25,801 bases of DNA from a virus. The DNA lies in IMG/VR virus record IMGVR_UViG_3300001282_000061, positions 1 to 25,801 of that record; one strand, given 5' to 3'. Positions 5,721 through 14,962 of this stretch are shown here, piece after piece (positions within the stretch are counted from its first letter, which is position 1; each line of letters starts with the position of its first letter). The notes beneath the pieces are model-generated. The model was given only the letters and a program-made list of their open reading frames with translations, did no database searches and was not told where the DNA came from. Both the position numbers and the translations under genes were made by a program.

Positions 5721-7115
5721 TTATGCTGAAACTAACAACATTTGATTTACACCCATTTGATGTGCGCCAATTTCTGAACGCATGTATGTAAAGTTCATGT
5801 CGATGTCTGTAACTTTTAAGCCGGGACCTGCACCGTTTACTGACCAGATTTCCATTTTTCTGCTGTAACCGTTTTTCTCTTTGTATCTTGCACCAATGTT
5901 ATCAGTCAATTGTAAAGACTTAGGGTCTTTCTTTTGAGCCATTGGAATAAATACTCCGTAAGTTTGTGCTACTGAACCTGTAATACCAAAAGTTTGTCTG
6001 TTAGAGAACTCCATGAATGTTTGATACATGAATGTTCTTGCACCTCTTTTTACAGAGTTGAAGTCAGTACAAATTGATTTACCTTGTCTGCCATATTTAG
6101 CTTCCATTTGAGCTTCAACATAGTTGATGTTAGTGTTAGCTAAGAATGCAGATAGTGCATTTTCAAACTCAGTAGTGTATGCTCTTGAGAATAATCCCAT
6201 AACAAAGTCACCTGCGTATTGAGTATCTAACAATCTGTTGTAAGTATCAACGTCTGCTAAACTTGTAGAACCCGGAGTGTAAGAATCTTGCATACCAAGT
6301 CTTTTAATTTCTGGAATTAAACCTTGAGTAGTGTAGATTGGTTCACCTGTTAATGGGTCAATTAATGAAGCATCACCTGATTCACCAAACAATAACGCAC
6401 CTGAAGTTTTTAAAGCCATTCTGAACTCAGCATCAGCAAAGTTGATGTTATACCAACTATCACCACTTGCAGTTTGCAAAGAGCCATCAAGACCACTTGC
6501 AGATACCCAACCATCAAACCATGTTTGAGTAGTTAATTGGCTACCTGTTACACCCATAGTTTCTTTGATGATTTGTGTGTAGTTAGTACGTTTTACTGCA
6601 CCCGGAACAACACCTTTAGGTTGTCTTGAACCTTCACTAAATGCACCTGAGAAAATACTGATTTCTTCGTTAGCTGCTACTGCAGGTAATTGGTAAGTAG
6701 TGCTTACAGGACTAATAGTCAATTCTGGTTGTGCAGGAGTAGTTACGTCAATAACAGTGATGATACCTGTTTGTCCACCTTTAAAGTAAACAACATCACC
6801 TAATCTTGGATAGAATCCGTTGTTAGTATCTACGTTTACTGCTGCTAAGATAACATCCATAGATGCCCCTGCTGCCGGTTGTGCTACGATACCTCTTGAA
6901 AGGAAAGTTGGATTTTTCAAATCATCCTCATAGTGAGAATAAATTTGATTAGCTACTGGTTTTAAAAAACCTAATTGGTTCAAAGTTAAGAACCATGATA
7001 AACCTTGATCATTGTAACGTTTGAACATTTTGCTCAATATGTCAGGTTTTACTACGTCGAATGCAGATACAATGTTCGATTGAAAATTGCCTGCAACTGC
7101 TGGGATGTTTGCCAT
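5721..7115 (-). CDS. Major capsid protein
   Basis: 464 aa, starting MANIPAVAGNFQSNIVSAFD. Expected to form the icosahedral shell, probably with the HK97 fold that tailed-phage capsids share. The evidence is position (terminase, portal, scaffold-like gene, then this), length typical of a tailed-phage capsid protein, Ala/Gly/Thr-rich composition without membrane or signal segments, and a strong terminator of its own directly behind the stop. An N-terminal helical region (residues about 18-45) is followed by beta-rich domains; the MEIWSVNGAGPGLKVTDID segment near the end fits a beta-strand P-domain-like region. No protease gene was seen nearby, so whether it is processed is unclear. Confidence 0.85.
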   Translation of the reverse strand: MANIPAVAGNFQSNIVSAFDVVKPDILSKMFKRYNDQGLSWFLTLNQLGFLKPVANQIYSHYEDDLKNPTFLSRGIVAQPAAGASMDVILAAVNVDTNNGFYPRLGDVVYFKGGQTGIITVIDVTTPAQPELTISPVSTTYQLPAVAANEEISIFSGAFSEGSRQPKGVVPGAVKRTNYTQIIKETMGVTGSQLTTQTWFDGWVSASGLDGSLQTASGDSWYNINFADAEFRMALKTSGALLFGESGDASLIDPLTGEPIYTTQGLIPEIKRLGMQDSYTPGSTSLADVDTYNRLLDTQYAGDFVMGLFSRAYTTEFENALSAFLANTNINYVEAQMEAKYGRQGKSICTDFNSVKRGARTFMYQTFMEFSNRQTFGITGSVAQTYGVFIPMAQKKDPKSLQLTDNIGARYKEKNGYSRKMEIWSVNGAGPGLKVTDIDMNFTYMRSEIGAHQMGVNQMLLVSA

Positions 7116-7195
7116 TTTTTATTTAATATTTTTAAAATTTGATTTGAACACTCCTTTACTTTAGTTTATTTTTTTTCATTTTTTTTGCCATTAGA

Positions 7196-8356
7196 CTACC
7201 TACCCATGTACTTTTCAAAAATAATATCTGAAACGTCTTTTTGAGTTGGTTGTGGTGGTGGCGTTCCGTTATTCCCAACCCCTGAAGGATTGTGAATCTC
7301 TTTTGCTGCACTTAGCTTTGCTTCTGCCTCAACTTTAGCTTGCACCTTTGCGATTGCTTTGTTAATGTTTCTTGCAATTGCAATTTGATGTTGCTCTGCT
7401 ACTGCTTTTATCAAGTTCTCATCACTTAATTCCAATCCAGAATTAACGAGATTTTGAATAGCTTGATTGGCATACTGCTTTGCCTCTGCTGCTGGTAGTT
7501 CAAGTGTGTCTATGGTTTCAAAAGTTTCTTGACCATTCGCATCTTTTCCCTTCGGTACTGTGATAGGAATTTTACTGAAAATTTTGTCCACGTTCTTGCC
7601 AATTACATCTTCCCATTGCGCTTTGAGTTGTTGTCTTTGTTCTTGAACTTTACTTATAGTGTCGGAATTAGATTCAGTATTCACCTTCTCTAAAATTCCT
7701 TCTATTTCTTTGATTGATTTTGAAGCATCTCTTTCAAGTTGGAACTTGTTTAGTTCTGCTTCATCTTGTGCTTTTTCCAATTCTTCACCATACAAATCTT
7801 CATCAACTGTTGTTTGGTACTTTCTTGAAATCTGCTTTCTTAGTAAGTTTTCTTTGCCTACTAATCCGGGGTCTTTTAAAATCTCTGCAAGCACCAATGC
7901 TTCAATAGGGTCTTTTTCAGTTGTGCTTGAAAAATTCTTTACTGCTTTAATGATTGTTGGGTCATCTATTCCTGTAACTGATGCAAAGGCGTTTAATTCC
8001 TCAATGGTCTTTGAATGGAATTTTGTTGCAGGAAGTTGGCTGATTTCATCATACTTAGATTTGTAATCTTTAAGTTGGTCGTAATCAGACAATCTTGTTT
8101 TTGCATCAACCGCATCTTCTAATGAAGCATAGTTTGTTCCTAACATTTCATTGATAGACTGTAACCTGATTGCATCTGTAATTGTAGGTGCAGTTGACTC
8201 AGGTGTTGCAGGCGTTTCTGTTGGTGCAGGAGGTTCTACTGGCGGTGTTGTTTCGCTTGGTGTAGCATCAATTGGTGCATCACTTGGGGGAGTTTCCCTC
8301 AAATGTGCTGTCCCTTCAAGGAACAAATCTTTTAAATATTCTCCGTTATCGCTCAT
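7196..8356 (-). CDS. Probable scaffolding protein
   Basis: 386 aa. Residues about 18-55 are a Pro/Thr/Glu-rich disordered stretch. The rest is strongly helical and charged with long coiled-coil-like runs (for example residues about 170-250 and 320-350). A Gly/Asn/Pro-rich linker then leads to a short conserved-looking C-terminal helix, DVSDIIFEKYMGR. This is typical of internal scaffolding proteins, whose C-terminal helix docks on the capsid protein. The gene lies between portal and capsid protein, the standard scaffold slot. The 80-base gap to the capsid gene holds only an 11-codon ORF. Confidence 0.75.
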   Translation of the reverse strand: MSDNGEYLKDLFLEGTAHLRETPPSDAPIDATPSETTPPVEPPAPTETPATPESTAPTITDAIRLQSINEMLGTNYASLEDAVDAKTRLSDYDQLKDYKSKYDEISQLPATKFHSKTIEELNAFASVTGIDDPTIIKAVKNFSSTTEKDPIEALVLAEILKDPGLVGKENLLRKQISRKYQTTVDEDLYGEELEKAQDEAELNKFQLERDASKSIKEIEGILEKVNTESNSDTISKVQEQRQQLKAQWEDVIGKNVDKIFSKIPITVPKGKDANGQETFETIDTLELPAAEAKQYANQAIQNLVNSGLELSDENLIKAVAEQHQIAIARNINKAIAKVQAKVEAEAKLSAAKEIHNPSGVGNNGTPPPQPTQKDVSDIIFEKYMGR

Positions 8357-8375
8357 GTTTGTGTAAAATTACTTG

Positions 8376-8410
8376 CAAAGTAAGGGAATAATTCAATAGG
8401 TTGTTACAAA
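8376..8410 (-). promoter_or_regulatory. Weak candidate promoter for scaffold-capsid unit
   Basis: On the minus strand TTTG at 8410-8407, 23 bases, then TTACTTTG at 8383-8376, one mismatch to TAnnTTTG. It lies between the portal terminator and the scaffold ATG (8356), where a promoter is expected. Spacing is long, so support is modest. Confidence 0.35.
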
Positions 8411-8431
8411 AGTGTCTAATATTTTAGAAAA

Positions 8432-8457
8432 CAAAAATGCCACAAATTAATGTGGCA
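8432..8457 (-). terminator. Intrinsic terminator after the portal gene
   Basis: On the minus strand TGCCACA (8457-8451), a 6-base loop, TGTGGCA (8444-8438), then TTTTTG. A 7-bp perfect stem located 60 bases after the portal stop. Confidence 0.8.
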
Positions 8458-8516
8458 CCCTTGCGAAAAAAAATAACACTCACGAAAGAAGTATTTTAAG
8501 GTTACAAATATAATGT

Positions 8517-10910
8517 TTATTTTGGAACCTGGTTATTCATTTTTTCTTGTTCTGCAATTTCTTTGATAATGTTCTCGTCATTCTTTTGTTCCATTTCCAT
8601 TTCCTTTAATCCAAATCTTAATTCCATTTCTTTTTCGTATTTAAGGACAAGGGTTGCTCGTTCTTCATTTGCTTGCAAGGTTATTTTTTGCATCTCCATA
8701 TCAAACAATGCTTTTTCTTGCTCACCTTTCATTTGTTGAAGTTGTGCGTTTTGTTCGCCTTGTTGTGCAATGGCTGCTTGTTTCTCTTGTTCCATTCTAT
8801 CAATTGCCTCTCTTTCTTTTTGGGCAATGTATGCTCTTGCATATTTAGTCATACCTAAGTTCACAAAGTTTTGGACCATTAGATAATCACCATACCCTAA
8901 CAATGGTTGACCTTGCCTTCCTACTCTCATGCTTTCCAAAGCTGCATTCATAATTTGATCTTTCTCTTGTTGGTTCGGTCTTGCCTCTATTCGTATTCCA
9001 AACATAGAGTTCTCAATCTCACTTCCAATTTTTAACACTTGAGTAATATTCTTTCCAAACACTTTAGTATATCCTAATTCATACACCTTATTAAACTTAA
9101 CCAACATTTGCATTCGTAAGGCAATATTTCTACATGACCTTTCTTTAACATTCAATATTGATGTCAACATTGGCTTTAAGGAATTGATTGTGGCACTCAT
9201 GCTTATTTCAGACACTCCTACCAATTGGTCTGCTGAAGGTGAACTTGCATCTGCTACTCTATTAATACCTATTGCAGTTCTTATGCTTTCCAAATGTGAT
9301 GCAATGATTGTAAGGTATTCATTTAATTGATTACCCATACCGCCTTGCAATTCTTGAACTGGTCTGTAATTTGTTTGTGATGGTAAATGGCTTTTGGTTG
9401 CACTTGCTTGGAACAATACATCTCCGGTTTGGTTGGCAATTCTTAAAACTTCCAATGGCGTTAATTTATTATTACCCATAGAAATGTTTGTCAAACTTCC
9501 ATATTCAATAGACAATCCTGCTGGTCTTGCTTTGGCTAATGCGTTTTGAAGTTTTAACCATGCCAATTGAATACCATCTAAATAAGGAACAATTCTTTCA
9601 ATGTATGAACCTGCTTTCATTTTATAGAAGTGGTAACTTGAATTGGCTTGTGAAGGTGTTGGTCTTGGAATGTCAAATTGATGTCCATAATCCCAAGCAT
9701 ATTCACTTCCTACAATCCACTTACATCTGTAATACATTTGCTTTTTAATAACGTGAGTTTTTTTCGTTTCTGAATTTCTCACTTTACCGTATGTATCTTT
9801 ATGGACTACTTTTTTACCATCGGCAGTTGTTCTTTCGGTATTATACTCGGTATCGTCTGACTTGTACTCACAGTCAAGTACCATTATTCTAAAGTTGTCA
9901 TACTCATATCTGCCAAAGGCATCAGGTTGCATGTTACTTATTACATTTGGATTACCCCATTGTGTAAGTGCAAACTTTGCAATATCACTTAATTCAGGTT
10001 CAGTAAAGATTGCACTTCCATCAGGGTTGGTTAAACTTCTAATGTCTGCAATATTATAAAAGGTGTATTCCCCTGCAAATGGCATGTTTGTAAATCCTTC
10101 TTGGTGGTTGTATGGTATCACACACAATTCAGGGTCACAATATCTTACTTTTACTTTTTGGGTGAATGGATCAACATAATCTTTTACGCCTACAACGCCT
10201 AACTCAAAGGCATCTTCTAATAGCTTTCTTCTAATTTCTTTCCAATCAGACAATTCTAATGTATAGCTTATCCCTTGCTCAATAGCCATTTCAGATTTTA
10301 GTTTAAATCCACCTAATTGTGAAAATAACTCTAACTCTTGGTTACTTGCAGGGATGTAGTCTGGCTTTTCAAATTTAACATTGGCAGTTTGTTCAATCTT
10401 CTCAAAGTAGTCTTTCATTTCTCTTTCTACCCAAAGAAGCCATTTCATTTGTTCTCTTTCGGCTGAACTTGCTTCATCAATTCCATCGGCAAACACATCA
10501 TAGTCCATATCCTCACCAATTCCAAGAATAATATTTTTAAAGTTTGGTGCCACAGGAACAATATCCCAATTGACATTCATAAAACCTTTTCTTACAGAAT
10601 CATTTGTCACCCTTGTTGGGTTGGCAGATGTGGTTACTTGCGTAGGGATGTTTGGTGCCTTTTGTTGGGTAATGCCAAGTAAATCCATGTACTGAAATTT
10701 ATCTTGTCTGCCATTCCCATACCTTCTCCACTTTCGGAATATTTCTGCATCGGTGTAGTTTAAACCAGACAGATTATTTCTGTAAAGGGAATCTATTGCT
10801 TTACAATACGCAACATTCCAATCTTTTTTAAGTTTGTCAGATGGATTTATGTCATGTGATGGGAAACCATATATCCCTACTGTATTGCCATTATTAAATG
10901 AATTTGCCAT
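8517..10910 (-). CDS. Portal protein
   Basis: 797 aa. The portal ring forms the DNA entry vertex and binds the terminase. The gene directly follows the terminase large subunit, with TAATG overlap, and precedes scaffold and capsid, the standard order. The N-terminus (residues about 20-70) has DWNVAYCKAIDSLYRNN and a FRKWRRYGNG stretch. The middle is mixed alpha/beta with tryptophan and aromatic-rich strands. The last ~120 residues are a long Gln/Glu/Lys-rich helix, consistent with a crown/barrel region. Length fits the large portals of Bacteroidota phages, including crAss-like ones. I assign it from context, size and layout; no single motif proves it. Confidence 0.8.
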   Translation of the reverse strand: MANSFNNGNTVGIYGFPSHDINPSDKLKKDWNVAYCKAIDSLYRNNLSGLNYTDAEIFRKWRRYGNGRQDKFQYMDLLGITQQKAPNIPTQVTTSANPTRVTNDSVRKGFMNVNWDIVPVAPNFKNIILGIGEDMDYDVFADGIDEASSAEREQMKWLLWVEREMKDYFEKIEQTANVKFEKPDYIPASNQELELFSQLGGFKLKSEMAIEQGISYTLELSDWKEIRRKLLEDAFELGVVGVKDYVDPFTQKVKVRYCDPELCVIPYNHQEGFTNMPFAGEYTFYNIADIRSLTNPDGSAIFTEPELSDIAKFALTQWGNPNVISNMQPDAFGRYEYDNFRIMVLDCEYKSDDTEYNTERTTADGKKVVHKDTYGKVRNSETKKTHVIKKQMYYRCKWIVGSEYAWDYGHQFDIPRPTPSQANSSYHFYKMKAGSYIERIVPYLDGIQLAWLKLQNALAKARPAGLSIEYGSLTNISMGNNKLTPLEVLRIANQTGDVLFQASATKSHLPSQTNYRPVQELQGGMGNQLNEYLTIIASHLESIRTAIGINRVADASSPSADQLVGVSEISMSATINSLKPMLTSILNVKERSCRNIALRMQMLVKFNKVYELGYTKVFGKNITQVLKIGSEIENSMFGIRIEARPNQQEKDQIMNAALESMRVGRQGQPLLGYGDYLMVQNFVNLGMTKYARAYIAQKEREAIDRMEQEKQAAIAQQGEQNAQLQQMKGEQEKALFDMEMQKITLQANEERATLVLKYEKEMELRFGLKEMEMEQKNDENIIKEIAEQEKMNNQVPK

Positions 10911-13090
10911 TAATATATTATTTCTTGTACAAAAGTAAGATTATTTTCGTCATCTTGTTGTAAATTATCTTTTTGGACATCGGGCCAATAATTTAAGTTA
11001 CCTATTAAGGCAAATCCACCTGCTGCAAATAAGTCATAATTGGTCATATCATCAATGTCTTTTATGTCCCTTATTTCTATAAGCAAGTCTGAGTGCCTTT
11101 CTCTCATACCATGCCTCTGAATGTATGTTCGGTATTCATTAAATATTCTTTGCTTTAATTTTACCGTAGTATCTTTACCTGCAATGGTATCATACTTACC
11201 TCTCTCATTCCACCTTACTAAAAATCTATCAAAACCTAATTTTTCAAAATGTTCTGTTACGAATGGCACGTTTGTTTCGGGAAACATTGGGCAACCATAG
11301 TACAGGCACATCATTATCATGTCATCGCCATAGTCCTCTTTTGTAGGCAATCTATTTGAGTAAGTACATACAAACCTATTGCTTTGCCAAAGTTCCACCT
11401 CTCTATCGTGAGGGTCTAATAAAATATCGTGGCCCCAAAATACTGCACCGGCACCATCTGATTTCTTTTTACTTTTTACTTTGTTAGACTTGAATGTATC
11501 GGCCCCTGCGCAATAACCTAAATTCAATGGTTCCCAGCTTTCAAACTCAGCGTTCCAAAAAAACTTGTTCGATTCATTTCCTTGGAGAATTTTAGACATT
11601 CTGAATCTTCCATTAGGATCTTCTACAAATTTTACCTTTGACATATAAGGTTGACCTAACCACTCAAAGTTCCCTCTTATCATCATAGTCTTATCATCCC
11701 TTAGTTGGTCCAACCTTTCTTCTATAAGTGGTATGTTAAAGAATGGGTTTCTTTGGTTTGTTCTGAAACAACCTCTGTAAGTAGTTGGATGTTGCCTTTG
11801 GAATGCAAGCAAATCTGTTTTGTCTGTTTTCCTTGATAGGTATTCTATTTGGTTTTCTATGTATTGTCTTGCACCAATCTTTTCTTTGGTGTAATAAAGT
11901 TGTTCCTCAGTAGGTTCATCTATGATAGACATGCCATAGCCATCAACAAATCCTTCCAATCCATCGTATGCAGGCATGAATAAAATATATAATCCAGTTG
12001 CAGTTTGTCCGTTGGCATTTCTTTCGCCATACATAGAGTTGTCACAAAGTTCTCGGAAGTTCTCACCACCACCTGCTTCCATTTCTCCAACAGTTGATGT
12101 CTGAATGGTAAATCCATGAATGTTTCTACCGGCACCTGTTGACAATGTTAGTTTGGCAATGTTCCATCTTTCTACAACATTTCCTTCAACCAATTTCCCA
12201 ATTTCCTCATGGTGATAGAAATATAATTTCGTACCATCATAGGCGGTTTCCCCTGATGACCTAAAACTAATTTCACTGTCTAAGGTTTTACCACTCTTTG
12301 CTTTTATTCCTTTTTTACCTCTTGAAGAAGATGCCCTAAATGACAATAATGTTTTGGGGTCATCACCACCATTGTGATTAGGCCTAAAGAAGAATGGCAT
12401 TTTTCGCCATGGGTCAATGATGTGTTTACTAAAAACGTCTTTTGCAGAAACGTCAGTCATGGATTGAATACCGCCCCTTGCATTATTTAGCATGGATATT
12501 ATTAGGTAATGTATGCAGCTTGTTTTGTAAGTTGCCCCTTCCCTTCTGTGTTTTGGATAAACAAATCCGTAGCAATTGGGGTCACTATAACAGTATCTTG
12601 CAAATAAAAAGAACCTTCTATCCCTATCCCTGTATTCGGGTGGTCCATGGTCAAGGTTGTAGAAGTTTAGATAAAAATAATTCCAGCCATCAATGTAGGT
12701 TGCTTTGCCATTATTAAAAAACCAATATCCTGACAATACTCTTTTCCATTGTAGTTTTATCCATTTAATTTCTTCGGCATAGTATTCTACATCCTCATCT
12801 ATCTTGGCCCATATTTCGTCTTGGGTTAAGAACTCACCATCCTCATCTTGTATTTCTTGAAGTGCTTGAAGTTTGCTTGGGACTTGTTGCCTTGTGAATT
12901 TTTGTTCTTTGGCAGGTTTCCCAAATCCATCAATCTCATTCCAATTAGGTGTTTTTGGCAAATGTACTCTGATAGTATCTAAGTCAGGGTCATCTTCGTT
13001 AAAATCAATAAAAGGGACTTCGTCTGAATATCCTTCTAAGATAGATTTCTTTATCCCATACCTTTTATATTTATCAAGAGTTTCTTTCAT
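10910..13090 (-). CDS. terL: Terminase large subunit (TerL)
   Basis: 726 aa; the motor that packages DNA and cuts it. ATPase half: a divergent Walker A, RREGATYKTS, at residues 182-191; a Walker B-like hydrophobic strand LYFYHHEE at about 289-296, ending in the Glu pair; and a coupling motif TSTVGE at 331-336. Nuclease half (RNase H fold): the first acidic residue is Asp531 in YCAGADTF, and the last is Asp686 in NYDLFAAGGFALIG, matching the usual DxxxAxxxA ending. The ATPase and nuclease are well separated by a helical insert (residues about 395-470). The stop overlaps the portal ATG, and its own ATG overlaps the stop of the 80-aa gene. Confidence 0.9.
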   Translation of the reverse strand: MKETLDKYKRYGIKKSILEGYSDEVPFIDFNEDDPDLDTIRVHLPKTPNWNEIDGFGKPAKEQKFTRQQVPSKLQALQEIQDEDGEFLTQDEIWAKIDEDVEYYAEEIKWIKLQWKRVLSGYWFFNNGKATYIDGWNYFYLNFYNLDHGPPEYRDRDRRFFLFARYCYSDPNCYGFVYPKHRREGATYKTSCIHYLIISMLNNARGGIQSMTDVSAKDVFSKHIIDPWRKMPFFFRPNHNGGDDPKTLLSFRASSSRGKKGIKAKSGKTLDSEISFRSSGETAYDGTKLYFYHHEEIGKLVEGNVVERWNIAKLTLSTGAGRNIHGFTIQTSTVGEMEAGGGENFRELCDNSMYGERNANGQTATGLYILFMPAYDGLEGFVDGYGMSIIDEPTEEQLYYTKEKIGARQYIENQIEYLSRKTDKTDLLAFQRQHPTTYRGCFRTNQRNPFFNIPLIEERLDQLRDDKTMMIRGNFEWLGQPYMSKVKFVEDPNGRFRMSKILQGNESNKFFWNAEFESWEPLNLGYCAGADTFKSNKVKSKKKSDGAGAVFWGHDILLDPHDREVELWQSNRFVCTYSNRLPTKEDYGDDMIMMCLYYGCPMFPETNVPFVTEHFEKLGFDRFLVRWNERGKYDTIAGKDTTVKLKQRIFNEYRTYIQRHGMRERHSDLLIEIRDIKDIDDMTNYDLFAAGGFALIGNLNYWPDVQKDNLQQDDENNLTFVQEIIY

Positions 13091-13332
13091 TAATCTAAAA
13101 CTGCTATTCTAAATTTACCTAACTGAATACTTTTATTGTGAGCATGCCCATTTCTTTCACTAAACAAAAAACCATGAATAGATGTGTTTTTCCACTTTAA
13201 TCCTTTATTAAATAATCTGAACCATCCAAATCCATTGTTATAATAAAATGACCATACACTAAATCCCAATACTTTTAATGAATGGCAAATTGTGTTTTCG
13301 GTGCTAAAATTGTAAAATCTTGTTCCTCTCAT
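13090..13332 (-). CDS. Small conserved-looking phage protein, 80 aa
   Basis: Starts MRGTRFYNFSTEN. The segment KGLKWKNTSIHGFLFSERNG followed by KSIQLGKFRIAVL resembles a family of small phage proteins of unknown function with a KGL.WKdT..H...FSERNG...L..W pattern. It is rich in aromatic residues and probably folds as a small beta structure. It sits directly upstream of the terminase with TAATG overlap. A small terminase role is possible by position but not shown. Confidence 0.65.
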   Translation of the reverse strand: MRGTRFYNFSTENTICHSLKVLGFSVWSFYYNNGFGWFRLFNKGLKWKNTSIHGFLFSERNGHAHNKSIQLGKFRIAVLD

Positions 13333-13336
13333 ATTT

Positions 13337-13969
13337 TTAATCTAATTCCTCAACTGTTTTTTCAACTCCTTTTTCTCTAATGCTTTTGGCAATATCTTCT
13401 GGCCTTAATTTTACTTTGTCATTATTAATGCTTTTATAGAGTGCAGACAATAACCCTTTGTCCTTATCATTCATTAATACGGTATGTATGGCATTGGTGT
13501 ATGCTTCTTTTGTTTTTTCAAGCTCACCAATCTTCTGAGTAATTCCACTTAGTACCTCTCGGTAAATTTGGAAGTACATTGCTTCAAGCAATATTAAGTG
13601 GGCATATTCTGCATCACAATGTAATTTAATGTAGGCAATAATCATATTGCACACTCTTTCATTCTTCCCTTGCAATATATCCTCGATTTCCTTTGGGAAA
13701 AATTCTCCTTCAAGTCCATACCCTGCATCAATCATTGCCTGAACTTTCCTTTGGGTTAAGTTCTTATACTTATCTCTGTAAGGGGAACCTTTGTCATAAA
13801 CATACACTATCCACTTAATGATTTTATTTCTTTCAAGTTTCTTAGGTATGATGTCTGAAAATTCCGTATAGATTTGTAATTGATGGAATTGATTTACAAA
13901 TGGCACACTCATGTCTGCATTGTAAACATCAATCATTAACCTATTAAAATCACTTGGTGCAAATTCCAT
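13337..13969 (-). CDS. Helical protein upstream of terminase, 210 aa
   Basis: Starts MEFAPSDFNRLMIDVYNADM. Predominantly helical, with IPKKLERNKIIKWIVYVYDKGSPYRDKYKNL at about residues 41-72 and a long helix-rich region at about 105-165. No catalytic motif. It is encoded two genes before terL in a tight operon, so it could be a small-terminase or head-completion protein, but there is no direct sign such as a clear helix-turn-helix. Function is unassigned. Confidence 0.7.
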   Translation of the reverse strand: MEFAPSDFNRLMIDVYNADMSVPFVNQFHQLQIYTEFSDIIPKKLERNKIIKWIVYVYDKGSPYRDKYKNLTQRKVQAMIDAGYGLEGEFFPKEIEDILQGKNERVCNMIIAYIKLHCDAEYAHLILLEAMYFQIYREVLSGITQKIGELEKTKEAYTNAIHTVLMNDKDKGLLSALYKSINNDKVKLRPEDIAKSIREKGVEKTVEELD

Positions 13970-13971
13970 AC

Positions 13972-14526
13972 TTATAATATATTAGGCAAATATGTTGTTT
14001 TTTCTTTGATTTTTAAAATAATATCTTCGGGGATGTCTTTATATTCATTAATTCCCTTCCTTTCATCTTCTACTTTAAACCTTCCATAAGGCACATTGTC
14101 ATCAAACTCGTAGTAGATTTTTATTCTATACCATACATGGTGGTGGAACATTTTTACACTATTCTTTGTAACCTTACTTTGTATGAGGGAATTGTGAACA
14201 GGCAATCCATAGTGCTTACACACTTGCTTAAAGATTTGTTGGCAAAAGTTTTTCATTGCCAGTTTCTTGAAGTTTACTTTAAGAGGTTTTTTACTAATGT
14301 AGTCCCCTCTGAGGATGCCATCAAATTCAGAAGTCTTGCATAAGTACACACTATCCATTTTTAATTTTAGAATCATATTTTTTCTAACATAGCAATATGG
14401 AACGCCATCGTGTCTATATACCGCCCTTCTTCTTTGGCTTACAAATGTCTTTAAATACCTAAATAGTTCGGCATAGTCATTCTCTTGGTTTGTACTTGCT
14501 ATATATTTAAGGTCGGTGTAAATCAT
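13972..14526 (-). CDS. Hypothetical protein, 184 aa
   Basis: Starts MIYTDLKYIASTNQENDYAE. Basic and aromatic-rich, with QRRRAVYRHDG at about residues 31-41 and a KMFHHHVWYRIKIYYEFDD stretch at about 129-147. No recognised domain. Its ATG overlaps the stop of the VRR-NUC gene (ATGA) and the next gene starts 2 bases after its stop, so it belongs to the packaging-upstream operon. Possibly nucleic-acid binding because of the basic patches; this is a guess. Confidence 0.7.
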   Translation of the reverse strand: MIYTDLKYIASTNQENDYAELFRYLKTFVSQRRRAVYRHDGVPYCYVRKNMILKLKMDSVYLCKTSEFDGILRGDYISKKPLKVNFKKLAMKNFCQQIFKQVCKHYGLPVHNSLIQSKVTKNSVKMFHHHVWYRIKIYYEFDDNVPYGRFKVEDERKGINEYKDIPEDIILKIKEKTTYLPNIL

Positions 14527-14960
14527 AGTAAATTCCCTACATACTTATCAATTATTCTCATTGCATCATCAATACTCCAAACAAAATCTGCCCAATAACC
14601 CCTTTCTCTAAGCTTCCTCAATGCCCTATCTTGTTCTTCAAGGTGGTCATATTTGTCAACTACTTTCCCGGCAACCTTTACTTCCACAGATTGTTTTTTT
14701 AAATTACCTTCTTTAGTGTATGGACTATTGACTTTTAATTCCATCATCAATCCATGGAACTTATCGTTTGGTTGTAGGATTATTAAATCAGGGCAACTAA
14801 AATCTCTCTTTTGAATTGCTTTGTTTCTTGCCCCTTGTTGGGGAGTTAATCTTACACTTGCAACTGTATCAGATAGAAATAGTACATGAGGATATTTCAT
14901 CTCTATGTACTTACATATTGCTTTTTGAAGTGCGTATTCTTTAAATGTAGTGTTAGGCAT
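14523..14960 (-). CDS. VRR-NUC domain nuclease
   Basis: 145 aa, the full length of a stand-alone VRR-NUC domain (PD-(D/E)XK superfamily). Seen motifs: an N-terminal helix with Gln12 (ALQKAICKYIEMKYP); CPDLIIL with Asp58; MELK with Glu74 and Lys76 as the ExK pair; then EEQDRALRKLRERGYWADFVWS with Gln110, which matches the conserved Q...L...G segment. Such phage proteins are thought to act on branched DNA during replication, recombination or packaging. It lies in the late operon upstream of terL rather than with the early nucleases, which suggests a role in resolving DNA before packaging. Confidence 0.85.
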   Translation of the reverse strand: MPNTTFKEYALQKAICKYIEMKYPHVLFLSDTVASVRLTPQQGARNKAIQKRDFSCPDLIILQPNDKFHGLMMELKVNSPYTKEGNLKKQSVEVKVAGKVVDKYDHLEEQDRALRKLRERGYWADFVWSIDDAMRIIDKYVGNLL

Positions 14961-14962
14961 AC

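Noticed and set aside
7156-7191. 11-codon ORF (MAKKMKKNKLK) between scaffold and capsid genes
   Set aside because: Too short and low in complexity to support; no overlap coupling with the capsid gene.
7659-8366. Plus-strand frames of 64-135 codons inside the scaffold-like gene
   Set aside because: Ser/Leu/Phe-rich antisense shadows of a coiled-coil gene; no leader or neighbours in that direction.
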